Assembly: GCA_910574195.1 (NCBI GenBank)
Contig: CAJTBF010000007.1
Location: 112,215-176,214 of the forward strand
DNA length: 64,000 bases
Direction: 5' to 3'
Origin: Lachnospiraceae bacterium
GTDB lineage: Bacteria > Bacillota > Clostridia > Lachnospirales > Lachnospiraceae
Made by a program: the position numbers and the translations under genes. The notes beneath the pieces are model-generated. The model was not told the DNA's origin, searched no databases, and saw only the letters and a list, made by a program, of their open reading frames with translations. Below, in pieces: positions 9,819-17,984 of this stretch; the first letter of the stretch is position 1; every line of letters starts with the position of its first letter.

Positions 9819-10034
9819 TTATACATACAACAGCCCGGCCAGTTCCAGCCCCATACTCCATTCCGCGGGAACAGCCGTATACTTTTGCATATTTCCTGCA
9901 TTCCCCCGTTTTTCTTTCTGTGAACTTCCGCTTTCTTCCTCTTTTGTCACCTCTGCCCGAATCAGATTTTTTCGGCGCAGATATTCTTCTATCGTCAGTA
10001 CACCCGGATTTCCTTTTCGATTCATCTGCTGCAT
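9819..10034 (-). CDS. Small hypothetical protein
   Basis: A 71-residue protein starting MQQMNRKGNPGVLTIEEYLRR. No domain is recognised. The middle is charged (EVTKEEESGSSQKEKRG) and the C-terminus is hydrophobic (MGLELAGLLYV). ATG 10034 is supported by AGGAGG (about 10041-10046); an upstream TTG at 10169 would add 45 residues without a binding site. It lies between two terminators and so is probably its own transcript. Function unknown. Confidence 0.55.
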   Translation of the reverse strand: MQQMNRKGNPGVLTIEEYLRRKNLIRAEVTKEEESGSSQKEKRGNAGNMQKYTAVPAEWSMGLELAGLLYV

Positions 10035-10159
10035 AAAATACCTCCTATCCGCATGAACCCCAGCTTTACCATTATATTCACCGTTTTTGAAATTATTCCT
10101 TTTTTCTTCTTCGATAATTATTTTACCATCCGGATATGTCCATCTTGTGACTCTTTTCT

Positions 10160-10230
10160 TAAAATCCAATAAGAAAATAAAAGAAAAAGAAAAAATGTGA
10201 AAAATCAGGAGGCCCCATGACTTTTCACAT
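10160..10230 (-). terminator. purA terminator
   Basis: On the minus strand arms ATGTGAAAAGTCA / TGATTTTTCACAT (complement of 10218-10230 and 10195-10207) are followed by a long T-rich run (complement of about 10160-10195). It stands just downstream of the purA stop. Confidence 0.8.
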
Positions 10231-10239
10231 TTTTCTTTT

Positions 10240-11514
10240 TTATCTGTAAATAATATCCTCTCTTCCCGGCCCGTTGCTGACCATTGTAATCGGATATCCG
10301 ATCTGCTCTTCTATAAATTCAATATATTTCCGGCAATTCTCCGGTAATTCCTCATAGGTCCGGATCCCCCGGATATCACACTCCCATCCGGGCAGCACCT
10401 GAAGTACCGGCTTCGCTTTTTCCAAACGCCATGTAACCGGGAAATCTTTCACCACTTCCCCGTCGATTTCATATCCCACACATACGGGAATTTCCTTCAG
10501 ATACCCCAATACATCCAAAACCGTAAATGCCACGTCTGTCGTTCCCTGCATCCGGCATCCATACCGGGAAGCCACACAGTCGAACCATCCCATTCTTCGG
10601 GGACGTCCGGTCGTCGCCCCATATTCTCCGCCGTCTCCACCGCGTCTGCGCAGCTCTTCTGCTTCCTCTCCAAAGATCTCGCTGACAAACGCTCCGGCTC
10701 CCACCGCACTGGAATAAGCTTTGCAGACCGTGATAATCTGTTTGATCTCATAGGGCGGAATTCCGGCCCCGATAGCACCATACGCCGCCAGCGTAGAGGA
10801 GGACGTCACCATCGGATAAATTCCATGATCCGGATCCTTCAATGAGCCCAACTGCCCTTCCAGAAGAATGTTCTTTCCTTCCTTCAATGCCTGATACAAA
10901 AACAGAGACACATCGCACACAAACGGCGCAACCTTTTCTTTATATTCCATCAGTTCCTGAAACAGTTCTTCCGGGCGAAGCAAAGGCTTATGATATAAGT
11001 GTTCCAAAATTACATTCTTCTGTTCTGCCACACGTTTCACTTTCTCTTTCAGCAGTACCTCATCAAAAAGCTCGCTGACCTGAAATCCCGTCTTTGCATA
11101 TTTGTCGGAATAAAACGGGGCAATTCCTGATTTCGTGGAACCAAAGGATTTTCCGCCAAGCCGTTCTTCTTCATAGGCGTCCAGTAGTTTATGATAGGAC
11201 ATCACCATCTGTGCCCGGTCAGACACCAAAATCTTCGGCATCGGCACCCCTTTTTCTACAATAGACTGTACTTCCTCAAACAGCCGTGGAATGTCCAGTG
11301 CAACTCCATTCCCGATCACGCTGGTCGTATGACCATAAAATACGCCCGACGGCAGCGTATGCAACGCAAACTTTCCATAATTATTGACAATGGTATGTCC
11401 CGCATTCGCTCCTCCCTGAAAACGGACGATGATGTCCGCTTCTTTCCCAAGCATATCCGTGATCTTTCCCTTTCCCTCGTCACCCCAGTTTGCTCCTACT
11501 ACTGCTTTTACCAT
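10240..11514 (-). CDS. purA: Adenylosuccinate synthetase
   Basis: First step from IMP to AMP: GTP-dependent joining of aspartate to IMP. The 424-residue protein has the phosphate-binding loop GDEGKGKI (residues 11-18) with catalytic Asp12, the catalytic His in GGANAGHTI, DVLGYL and a GPGRED-rich C-terminus. It differs from most PurA at the second conserved block, which reads LLEGQLGSLKDPDHGIYPMV rather than FEGAQG..LDIDHGTYPFV. The GTP/IMP loop is therefore unusual although the flanking HG.YP..TSS is kept. AGGAGG upstream of the start. Monocistronic, with its own terminator. Confidence 0.92.
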   Translation of the reverse strand: MVKAVVGANWGDEGKGKITDMLGKEADIIVRFQGGANAGHTIVNNYGKFALHTLPSGVFYGHTTSVIGNGVALDIPRLFEEVQSIVEKGVPMPKILVSDRAQMVMSYHKLLDAYEEERLGGKSFGSTKSGIAPFYSDKYAKTGFQVSELFDEVLLKEKVKRVAEQKNVILEHLYHKPLLRPEELFQELMEYKEKVAPFVCDVSLFLYQALKEGKNILLEGQLGSLKDPDHGIYPMVTSSSTLAAYGAIGAGIPPYEIKQIITVCKAYSSAVGAGAFVSEIFGEEAEELRRRGGDGGEYGATTGRPRRMGWFDCVASRYGCRMQGTTDVAFTVLDVLGYLKEIPVCVGYEIDGEVVKDFPVTWRLEKAKPVLQVLPGWECDIRGIRTYEELPENCRKYIEFIEEQIGYPITMVSNGPGREDIIYR

Positions 11515-11648
11515 TTTTTCAATCCTCCTGCCTTTTTCTCTGTACCCTGAAATCTTCCGCCATTTCTGCTCTGTTCACAATGCCCGGATACTCCCGCTTT
11601 CCGTCGAATCCTTCCGCCGTCTCCTTACGCCTCTTTTTTTAGCTTTCG

Positions 11649-13244
11649 TCACATCAGAGGTGCAATCAGACGAAGAACCTTTCCGGCCAGCTTCATTTTA
11701 AGTCCCAAATTCTTCACATCTGCTACGGAAATTCGAAAACACCGCTTCAACGTATCTTGAAAATCTTTTTCCACATCCCGGACTACCGGATTATTATAAA
11801 GAAATACGCCGCATTCAAAATGAAGATACAGACTCCGGTAATCCAGATTAATGGTCCCGACCGTCGCTGTATCGTCATCGGATACAAAAACTTTCGCATG
11901 TACAAATCCGGGTGTAAATTCATAAATTTTCACTCCCGCCTGAATCAGTTCTATATAGTATGTCTTCGCCAGCGCAAATGCATACCATTTATCCGGAATA
12001 GAAGGCATGATGATCTTCACATCAATCCTGCTCTTTGCCGCAAGCGTAAGCGAATCCAGCATCTTTCTGTCCAAAATCAAATAGGGCGTCATAATATGTA
12101 CATATTTTTTGGCATGGTTCAAAATATGACAATACACCTCTCCCCCCACATCCTCATGATCAAAGGGGCTGTCCCCGTAGGGAGTTACGAATCCCAGCTC
12201 CCGGCGAATGGCCGGATCATAAGCTGCCAGATAGCGTCCGTAATTCTCCGGATTTCTCTCCGTTACATTCCACATCTGCAGGAAAAGCATAGTCAGGCTT
12301 TGAACCGCCTTCCCCTCCAGCATCACCGCCGTATCCTTCCAATATCCAAACCGTTCCTCCCGGTTGATATATTCATCCCCCAGATTGATTCCTCCGGTAA
12401 ATCCTACTTTTCCGTCAATCACACAGATTTTTCGATGATCCCGGTTATTCTGTACCGTAGAAAGCACCGGACGAATCGGGCTGAACATTTTACACTGAAT
12501 TCCATACGTTCGGATCATTCTCGGATAGTCATAAGGAAGCAGTGAAATGCTGCACATCCCGTCATACATGAAACGGACTTCCACGCCCTGCTTTGCTTTC
12601 CGTTTCAAAATCTCCAGAATAGAATCCCACATATATCCCGGTGACACAATAAAGTATTCCAGAAAGATAAACTTCTCTGCCCTCTCCAACTGTTCCAGCA
12701 ATGCGGGAAACTTTTCTTCTCCACTGCGAAAATAAACGGCCTTTGTATTCCGATACGTGGGAAAATGTATCTGCTGATTCAGATAATGTGCCAGATTCGC
12801 ATTGGCAGGTTTACTGGCCCGTAAGCTTTCCAGCACTCCCCGCTCCTGTTTCAGATACGGATCCGTCTCAATCTTCAGGCTTTCCAGTCTCTTTCCGATA
12901 AACCGGGTTCCCAGTTCCAGCTTTGCATACAGATAAAAGAAACAGCCAAACACCGGCATCACCATAACTAAAAGCATCCAGGTACGACTGAATTCCGGGC
13001 TTGTCCTCTCATTCATAATAAAGACAATTGTCCCTGCCTGCACTGCCGTAGTCAGCCCATAGACATAGACCGCGTATTCCTTTAGAAACGTCAGCAGACC
13101 GTCAAACATTGCCAATTGCAGCAAAATCAACACCGCAATCAAAGCTGTACGGCTGAAGACAACCCGAAGGATCCCCTTTTTGGCTTTCTTTTTTGCCTGA
13201 TCCGCTATTCTGTTTTTTGTAGGAACTACCACTTTATTTTCCAT
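11649..13244 (-). CDS. cls: Cardiolipin synthase (phospholipase D family)
   Basis: Membrane enzyme that condenses two phosphatidylglycerols to cardiolipin and glycerol. The 531-residue protein has hydrophobic segments at about 32-52, 58-80 and 90-108, then two PLD catalytic motifs, HRKICVIDGKVGF (about residue 273) and HAKVFVSDDD (about 449), each H-x-K-x4-D, at the usual spacing for Cls. N-terminal residues are basic (KKKAKK), fitting a cytoplasmic N-terminus. It precedes purA by 134 bp on the same strand, but the two need not share a transcript. Confidence 0.93.
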   Translation of the reverse strand: MENKVVVPTKNRIADQAKKKAKKGILRVVFSRTALIAVLILLQLAMFDGLLTFLKEYAVYVYGLTTAVQAGTIVFIMNERTSPEFSRTWMLLVMVMPVFGCFFYLYAKLELGTRFIGKRLESLKIETDPYLKQERGVLESLRASKPANANLAHYLNQQIHFPTYRNTKAVYFRSGEEKFPALLEQLERAEKFIFLEYFIVSPGYMWDSILEILKRKAKQGVEVRFMYDGMCSISLLPYDYPRMIRTYGIQCKMFSPIRPVLSTVQNNRDHRKICVIDGKVGFTGGINLGDEYINREERFGYWKDTAVMLEGKAVQSLTMLFLQMWNVTERNPENYGRYLAAYDPAIRRELGFVTPYGDSPFDHEDVGGEVYCHILNHAKKYVHIMTPYLILDRKMLDSLTLAAKSRIDVKIIMPSIPDKWYAFALAKTYYIELIQAGVKIYEFTPGFVHAKVFVSDDDTATVGTINLDYRSLYLHFECGVFLYNNPVVRDVEKDFQDTLKRCFRISVADVKNLGLKMKLAGKVLRLIAPLM

Positions 13245-13313
13245 AAAAACTCCATCTTACCGCTTAATATCGGACACAATGCTTCCTGAACTATGAACGT
13301 TCCATAAGATATT

Positions 13314-13365
13314 GCATCAAAAACAAATGAAATCCCACCGGATCTGATCACTGCTGGGACTTCAT
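13314..13365 (-). terminator. Terminator of the small membrane protein gene
   Basis: Minus-strand arms ATGAAGTCCCA / TGGGATTTCAT (complements of 13355-13365 and 13327-13337) are followed by TTTGTTTTTGATG. Confidence 0.75.
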
Positions 13366-13399
13366 TGTCATTCACATTCTCATTTTGCATTCCTGTCTT

Positions 13400-13687
13400 T
13401 TACTTTACCGCGTCCGGCTCCTTCTTTTCCTCCTCTTCGGAAGCCGCCTCCGCTTCTTCTTTTTCCGGTGCTTCCTCTTTCTGCACCGTCTCGGCCCGCT
13501 TTTTCAGAGGAACATATTCCCGCTCGGAAACCGGTTTCAAATCACTGTCCAATTCAAAATCCTCTTCCTCGTCCGCCTGGTCCTCCATGTATTCTCCGTC
13601 TTTCTTTTTGCAGAAATACGCAATCACAAGGCCAATCACAGTGCCTGCGGCGGCCAAAACTGCCAGCCACGTCCAATTTTTCTTCAA
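13400..13687 (-). CDS. Small single-pass membrane protein with acidic tail
   Basis: A 95-residue protein from TTG 13687: a short KKNWTW start, one transmembrane helix (LAVLAAAGTVIGLVIAYF, about residues 6-24), a CKKKDG stop-transfer signal, then a long Glu-rich cytoplasmic tail (EEAEAASEEEEKKEPD). TTG is preferred because AAAGGGG precedes it by about nine bases; ATG codons at 13762 and 13723 have no binding site. Proteins of this shape (TM anchor + acidic tail) are common in Clostridia and have no known function. Confidence 0.6.
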   Translation of the reverse strand: MKKNWTWLAVLAAAGTVIGLVIAYFCKKKDGEYMEDQADEEEDFELDSDLKPVSEREYVPLKKRAETVQKEEAPEKEEAEAASEEEEKKEPDAVK

Positions 13688-13804
13688 AATACAGCACCCC
13701 TTTCCTTCGAATCCTTCGCCCATACAAAACTCAGATGAAACGCTTTCATTCGTAATAATCATTTACTATTCTAATACTTTTTACTCACAATTACAACATA
13801 TTTT

Positions 13805-15202
13805 TCATGTCCATGCCTTCTTTAACTGTTCCACCGCCTCCGCAATCTTTTCCTCGCTCATATTCGCATATCCGAGAAGAATCGTCGCCTGTTCTTCCTC
13901 CTGCGGTTCCACCTCATATTCGGAAAGCCCGTACACCCGGATCCCCTGCGTCTTTGCACGCCGGATTAACTCCTTTTCACTCATACCATTGTGCATATGC
14001 AGCAAAAGATGTACTCCCGCATGTTCCCCGGAAACCCGAAACATCCCCCGCAGCGTCTTCAGGCTGGCAAGCAGCGTATCATGTCTGTTTTTATACAGCG
14101 CACGGGTTCGGTTCAAATGTCTTTCAAAATACCCGCCCTCTATAAACTTCTGTAAAATCATCTGATCCACTTTGGAAACCGTTGAGCTTAGAAAGGAACT
14201 CCGTTCCTGATAACAGGAAAGCAAAGGCAGCGGCAGCACCAGATAACTCATACGGATTGCCGGCGCGATGGCTTTGGAAAATGTACCGATATAAATGACC
14301 TTTTCCTTTCTGTCATATCCCTGCAGCGCAGGAATCGGCTTCCCTTTATAACGGAATTCACTGTCATAATCATCTTCGATCAGATAACGTCCCGCCCGCT
14401 GCTCTGCCCACTTTAACAATTCCAGGCGACGCTTCAGCGGCATCACAATTCCCAGAGGATACTGATGGGAAGGCATGACAAAGGCAATATCCGCACCGGA
14501 CTCTTCCAGTTTTTCCACACAAATTCCTTTGGAGTCCATCTCCACTGTACAGGTCTCATAGGACAAATTTTGAAACAACCGGTATGCCTGCCTGTAACTG
14601 GGATTTTCAAATGCAACTTTATGCTTCTGCCCGATGACCGTAGCGAGCAGCATCAGAAGATAATCATTCCCCGCCCCGATCAGAATCTGTTCCGGCACAC
14701 AATTGACTCCTCTTGCCTGATGAAGATAGCTGGCAATGGCCTGGCGCAGCCCATATTCTCCCTGGGGATCACCCAGACGAAACAACTCCGCACGGTCATC
14801 CATCAGGCATTCCCTGGAAAGTTTTCGCCATACATGATAGGGAAAACTGTTCAGATCCACGCCGCTGGGCGTAAAATCGTAGCGGTACTCTTCCTTCGGA
14901 ATCACGTTTCTTTTTTCCTGTTCTCTGGAAGAACGATGCAGATGATACAACTCTTCCACATCCGCCACAAAATATCCGCGGCAGGCCTCCGCCTCCACAT
15001 ACCCTTCCGACAAAAGCTGCTCATATGCCAGTTCTACCGTACTGCGGCTTACTTCCAGGCAGCGGCAGAGGGCACGGGTGGAAGGAAGTTTGTCCCCGCT
15101 CTTCATTCTTCCACTTTGAATCTCTTCTTTTATATACTGATAGATCTGCTCGTACAATGGAACCTTTGTATGCGGATCAAGGCTTATAGCCAGCTCGTTC
15201 AT
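13805..15202 (-). CDS. MocR-family (GntR/aminotransferase) transcriptional regulator
   Basis: A 465-residue fusion of a GntR winged helix (about 10-80: VPLYEQIYQYIKEEIQSG, LPSTRALCRCLEVSRSTVE) and a fold-type I aminotransferase domain (about 115-465). The PLP lysine lies in IGTFSKAIAP and the cofactor pocket shows ENPSYRQAY and IEDDYDSEFR. MocR/PdxR proteins sense PLP or an amino acid and usually control an adjacent gene. No pdxST genes are next to it here, so PdxR is not claimed. The divergent partner usually expected is absent: glnS lies upstream on the same strand, 77 bp away. Confidence 0.9.
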   Translation of the reverse strand: MNELAISLDPHTKVPLYEQIYQYIKEEIQSGRMKSGDKLPSTRALCRCLEVSRSTVELAYEQLLSEGYVEAEACRGYFVADVEELYHLHRSSREQEKRNVIPKEEYRYDFTPSGVDLNSFPYHVWRKLSRECLMDDRAELFRLGDPQGEYGLRQAIASYLHQARGVNCVPEQILIGAGNDYLLMLLATVIGQKHKVAFENPSYRQAYRLFQNLSYETCTVEMDSKGICVEKLEESGADIAFVMPSHQYPLGIVMPLKRRLELLKWAEQRAGRYLIEDDYDSEFRYKGKPIPALQGYDRKEKVIYIGTFSKAIAPAIRMSYLVLPLPLLSCYQERSSFLSSTVSKVDQMILQKFIEGGYFERHLNRTRALYKNRHDTLLASLKTLRGMFRVSGEHAGVHLLLHMHNGMSEKELIRRAKTQGIRVYGLSEYEVEPQEEEQATILLGYANMSEEKIAEAVEQLKKAWT

Positions 15203-15279
15203 TGTTCTTTTTTGAATTGCCCTTTCTTTTTCTTCTACATTTTCAGGTTCTTTTTGGACAAGCTCCTTTTCAGACGGCT

Positions 15280-16947
15280 TTATTTCGGCAGTTTAAAGGA
15301 ACTCTTCAAAGACACAATCCGATTGAACACCAGCGCGTCCGGCGTGGAATCTTTTGCATCAATACAGAAATATCCGGTCCGCACAAACTGGAAACTGTCA
15401 TACGGCTTTGCCTGCGCGAAACCGGGCTCCACGTAGCATTCTTTTAAGACTGTCAGGGAATCCGGATTCAGATTCAGGGAACCGTCCTCTTTATTATAAA
15501 CTCCTTTTTCCTCGTCCACCAGATTTTCATACAGACGGACTTCCGCTTTTTGTGCGGCGGACGCTTCCACCCAATGAATGGTTCCTTTCACTTTTCTTCC
15601 CTGGAATCCGCTCCCGCTTTTCGTCTCCGGATCATAGGTACAGTGCACTTCCGTCACATTCCCTTTCGCATCCTTTACAAAGCTTTCACATTTTACAAAA
15701 TAAGCGGACATGAGACGTACTTCGTTGCCTGGAAACAGACGAAAATATTTCTTCGGAGGTTCTTCCATAAAGTCGTCCCTCTCTATATACAGTTCCCGGC
15801 CAAAGGGCACTTTACGTGTCCCCATCGCCTCATTTTCCAGATTATTCGGTACATCCAGATACTCAATCTGTCCTTCCGGATAATTATCAATAATCAGTTT
15901 GATCGGATGCAGAACTGCCATCATACGAGGCCGCTTCATCTTCAAATCTTCCCGGATGCAATACTCCAGCATCACATAATCCACAGAGCTCTGCGCCTTG
16001 GATACACCGCACATCTCAATAAACATCTTTACAGACTCCGGTGTAAAGCCCCTTCTGCGCAGCGCCGCAATGGAAACCAGCCTGGGATCGTCCCAGCCGT
16101 CTACAATGCCGTCTTCCACCAGCTTCTTAATGTAGCGCTTTCCCGTCACTACATTGGTCAGATACAATTTTGCAAACTCAATCTGTCTGGGCGGATTTTT
16201 AAATTCACATTCCTTTACCACCCAATCATACAGAGGCCGATGATCTTCAAACTCCAGAGTACAGATCGAATGTGTAATTCCCTCGATGGCGTCCTCAATC
16301 GGATGCGCGAAATCATACATGGGGTAAATACACCAGGTATCCCCGGTATTATGATGGGACATTCTTGCCACACGGTACAGAACCGGATCCCGCATATTGA
16401 TATTCGGAGAAGCCATATCAATCTTTGCACGAAGTACCTTCTCCCCATCCTCATATTTTCCCCCGCGCATCTCTTCAAATAATTGCAGATTTTCCTCCAC
16501 GGAACGGTTCCGGTAAGGACTCTCCTTCCCCGGCTCTGTCAGTGTTCCCCGATAACTGCGGATCTCCTCTGCCGACAGATCACAGACAAACGCTTTCCCT
16601 TTCTGAATCAGCTTTACCGCGCAATCATACATCTGCGGAAAATAATCCGACGCAAAGTACAAATGCTCCTTCCAATCCGCCCCCAGCCACTGAATATCCT
16701 CCTTGATAGAATCCACGAATTCCATCCGCTCCTTCGTCGGATTTGTATCGTCAAAACGCATATGGAAGGTTCCCTGATACTTCTGTGCCAGTCCATAGTT
16801 CAAAAGAATGGACTTTGCATGCCCGATGTGCAGATACCCGTTCGGCTCCGGCGGAAACCGGGTACACACATGATCATAGACTCCCTCCGCCAGATCTTTC
16901 TCTATCTCCTGTTCAATAAAATTCTTTGAAACTACCTCACTCTCCAT
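15280..16947 (-). CDS. glnS: Glutaminyl-tRNA synthetase
   Basis: Charges tRNA(Gln) with glutamine. The 555-residue class I synthetase shows the ATP-binding pair as [19 protein letters not shown] (HIGH) and, at the second signature, [13 protein letters not shown] where the family has VMSKRKL, so the KMSKS loop is a variant. Other GlnRS hallmarks are [16 protein letters not shown] and the C-terminal beta-barrel domain (about 345-555). The start at 16947 has GAGGAGG upstream, and a nine-residue upstream extension is not needed. No T-box leader is seen. Firm call. Confidence 0.95.
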   Translation of the reverse strand: MESEVVSKNFIEQEIEKDLAEGVYDHVCTRFPPEPNGYLHIGHAKSILLNYGLAQKYQGTFHMRFDDTNPTKERMEFVDSIKEDIQWLGADWKEHLYFASDYFPQMYDCAVKLIQKGKAFVCDLSAEEIRSYRGTLTEPGKESPYRNRSVEENLQLFEEMRGGKYEDGEKVLRAKIDMASPNINMRDPVLYRVARMSHHNTGDTWCIYPMYDFAHPIEDAIEGITHSICTLEFEDHRPLYDWVVKECEFKNPPRQIEFAKLYLTNVVTGKRYIKKLVEDGIVDGWDDPRLVSIAALRRRGFTPESVKMFIEMCGVSKAQSSVDYVMLEYCIREDLKMKRPRMMAVLHPIKLIIDNYPEGQIEYLDVPNNLENEAMGTRKVPFGRELYIERDDFMEEPPKKYFRLFPGNEVRLMSAYFVKCESFVKDAKGNVTEVHCTYDPETKSGSGFQGRKVKGTIHWVEASAAQKAEVRLYENLVDEEKGVYNKEDGSLNLNPDSLTVLKECYVEPGFAQAKPYDSFQFVRTGYFCIDAKDSTPDALVFNRIVSLKSSFKLPK

Positions 16948-17188
16948 GGTTCTCCTCCTCGAATTTTCTGCCAATTATCTTATCATACTTTATATGCGGC
17001 GGCAAGGGAAGATTTCTAACATCTTCCAACGTGTCTCCAAAAACGGACGTACCGTCTGTCGTGAGAATCACTCCGCTTTTTCCTGAAAACAAAAAGAGGG
17101 ACCGCAGAATCATCCAACATTCCTGATTTTGCAATCCCCCTTCAAAACCGCCTGTGACAAAACACCGTGCCAACAGCAAATCTAACAC
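16937..17188 (-). CDS. Doubtful small ORF between Nudix gene and glnS
   Basis: An open frame of up to 83 codons that begins at GTG 17188, four bases after the Nudix stop, and ends overlapping the first 11 bases of glnS. It has no good ribosome site at 17188; internal ATG 17113 would give a 58-residue product ([15 protein letters not shown]...). It also overlaps a plausible glnS promoter. No family is recognised. It may be a small gene in operon with its neighbours or simply an open stretch of leader DNA. Confidence 0.22.
   Translation of the reverse strand: MLDLLLARCFVTGGFEGGLQNQECWMILRSLFLFSGKSGVILTTDGTSVFGDTLEDVRNLPLPPHIKYDKIIGRKFEEENHGE
16977..17005 (-). promoter_or_regulatory. Possible glnS promoter
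   Basis: Minus strand TTGCCG (complement of 17000-17005), 17 bp, TAAGAT (complement of 16977-16982), about 30 bp upstream of the glnS start. Confidence 0.45.
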
Positions 17189-17191
17189 TTT

Positions 17192-17884
17192 TTATCTGCC
17201 ACAGCGTTCCTGCAGAATGGTCAGCGCCTGTACAATGATTGCCGCATGATCCACCGCGATCATTCCCGGCTCTGTCACACGGAAAGATTCATGGCAAATC
17301 AGCCCTTTCTGCCATATATGTTCCACTGAGGCACAGGTATCCAGTCCCTTTTCCCGGTTCCATATATGAAGACGACAGTTCCGCCTGTTCTCCTTTTTGT
17401 CCGTCTCTTCCAGTGCCACCCGGCACCACAGAGCGTCCGCCGCGTCGTCCCCGGCATGCACGTCCGGTTCCTGTTCCTGCACCAGTGCCATATAAACCGT
17501 GGTAATGACACGGGTACGCGGATCCCGGTCATAATCCCCATAGGTAGCGATCTGTTCCATCGGCAGATCTTCCACACCGGTTTCCTCCCGAAGTTCTCTT
17601 CTGGCCGCATCTTCCAAATTCTCCTCCAGATCCACAAAACCGCCCGGCAATGCCCAGCAGCCGATGCTGGGATGGTTGCTCCGCTTTACAAGAAGAATCT
17701 GCATCTCCCGAAGTTCCTTTGTCAAAGTTGTTCCACAGGAAAACAGCACCGTATCCACGGTACAACTTGGCGTCCGGTATTTGTACGGATCATAGTTCTC
17801 CAAAAACTCTTCCAGGCTTTGACCTGCCTTATTTTTTTCGCCTGTTCCATAAAATCTTGTAATATCTTTCAAAAATGCCGGCAT
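17192..17884 (-). CDS. Nudix hydrolase
   Basis: A 230-residue protein with a complete Nudix box (G-x5-E-x7-REL-x-EE-x-G, around GGFVDLEENLEDAA and RRELREETGV), preceded by LPGG-type residues WALPGGF. Nudix enzymes split nucleoside diphosphates linked to another group. The long N-terminal part (about 1-45) and the C-terminal region with CRLHIWN and a HAAIIVQAL helix suggest the NrtR/ADP-ribose-pyrophosphatase-like subgroup, but the substrate is not known. ATG 17884 is chosen since AAGGAGG lies five bases before it; ATG 17902 has none. Confidence 0.85.
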   Translation of the reverse strand: MPAFLKDITRFYGTGEKNKAGQSLEEFLENYDPYKYRTPSCTVDTVLFSCGTTLTKELREMQILLVKRSNHPSIGCWALPGGFVDLEENLEDAARRELREETGVEDLPMEQIATYGDYDRDPRTRVITTVYMALVQEQEPDVHAGDDAADALWCRVALEETDKKENRRNCRLHIWNREKGLDTCASVEHIWQKGLICHESFRVTEPGMIAVDHAAIIVQALTILQERCGR

Positions 17885-17905
17885 TTTTTCCTCCTTTTCC
17901 ATATT

Positions 17906-17922
17906 AATAACTTCTCGGAATC
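17906..17922 (+). repeat. 17-bp inverted repeat, left copy
   Basis: AATAACTTCTCGGAATC here is the exact reverse complement of 19690-19706 on the far side of the transposase gene. It lies in the Nudix leader, downstream of its promoter. Confidence 0.7.
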
Positions 17923-17934
17923 TTCAGCCTTTAT

Positions 17935-17963
17935 TTTATAAGGCTTTCAGACCCTTGTTTCAA
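17935..17963 (-). promoter_or_regulatory. Promoter of the Nudix gene
   Basis: Minus strand TTGAAA (complement of 17958-17963), 17 bp, TATAAA (complement of 17935-17940). An imperfect palindrome (17926-17945, AGCCTT...AAGGCT) overlaps the -10 and could be an operator. Confidence 0.6.
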
Positions 17964-17984
17964 AAAATCACCCACTTTTTTCAA

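Noticed and set aside
13805..15202. Naming the MocR-type regulator pdxR
   Set aside because: No pdxS/pdxT genes are adjacent and the effector cannot be told from sequence.
15202..16482. Long plus-strand open frames opposite the MocR and GlnRS genes (for example 14465-15436 and 15550-16482)
   Set aside because: They mirror well-supported minus-strand genes and show no family features; shadows of codon bias.
16950..17190. T-box leader for glnS
   Set aside because: No T-box sequence, specifier loop or antiterminator could be recognised in the short leader.
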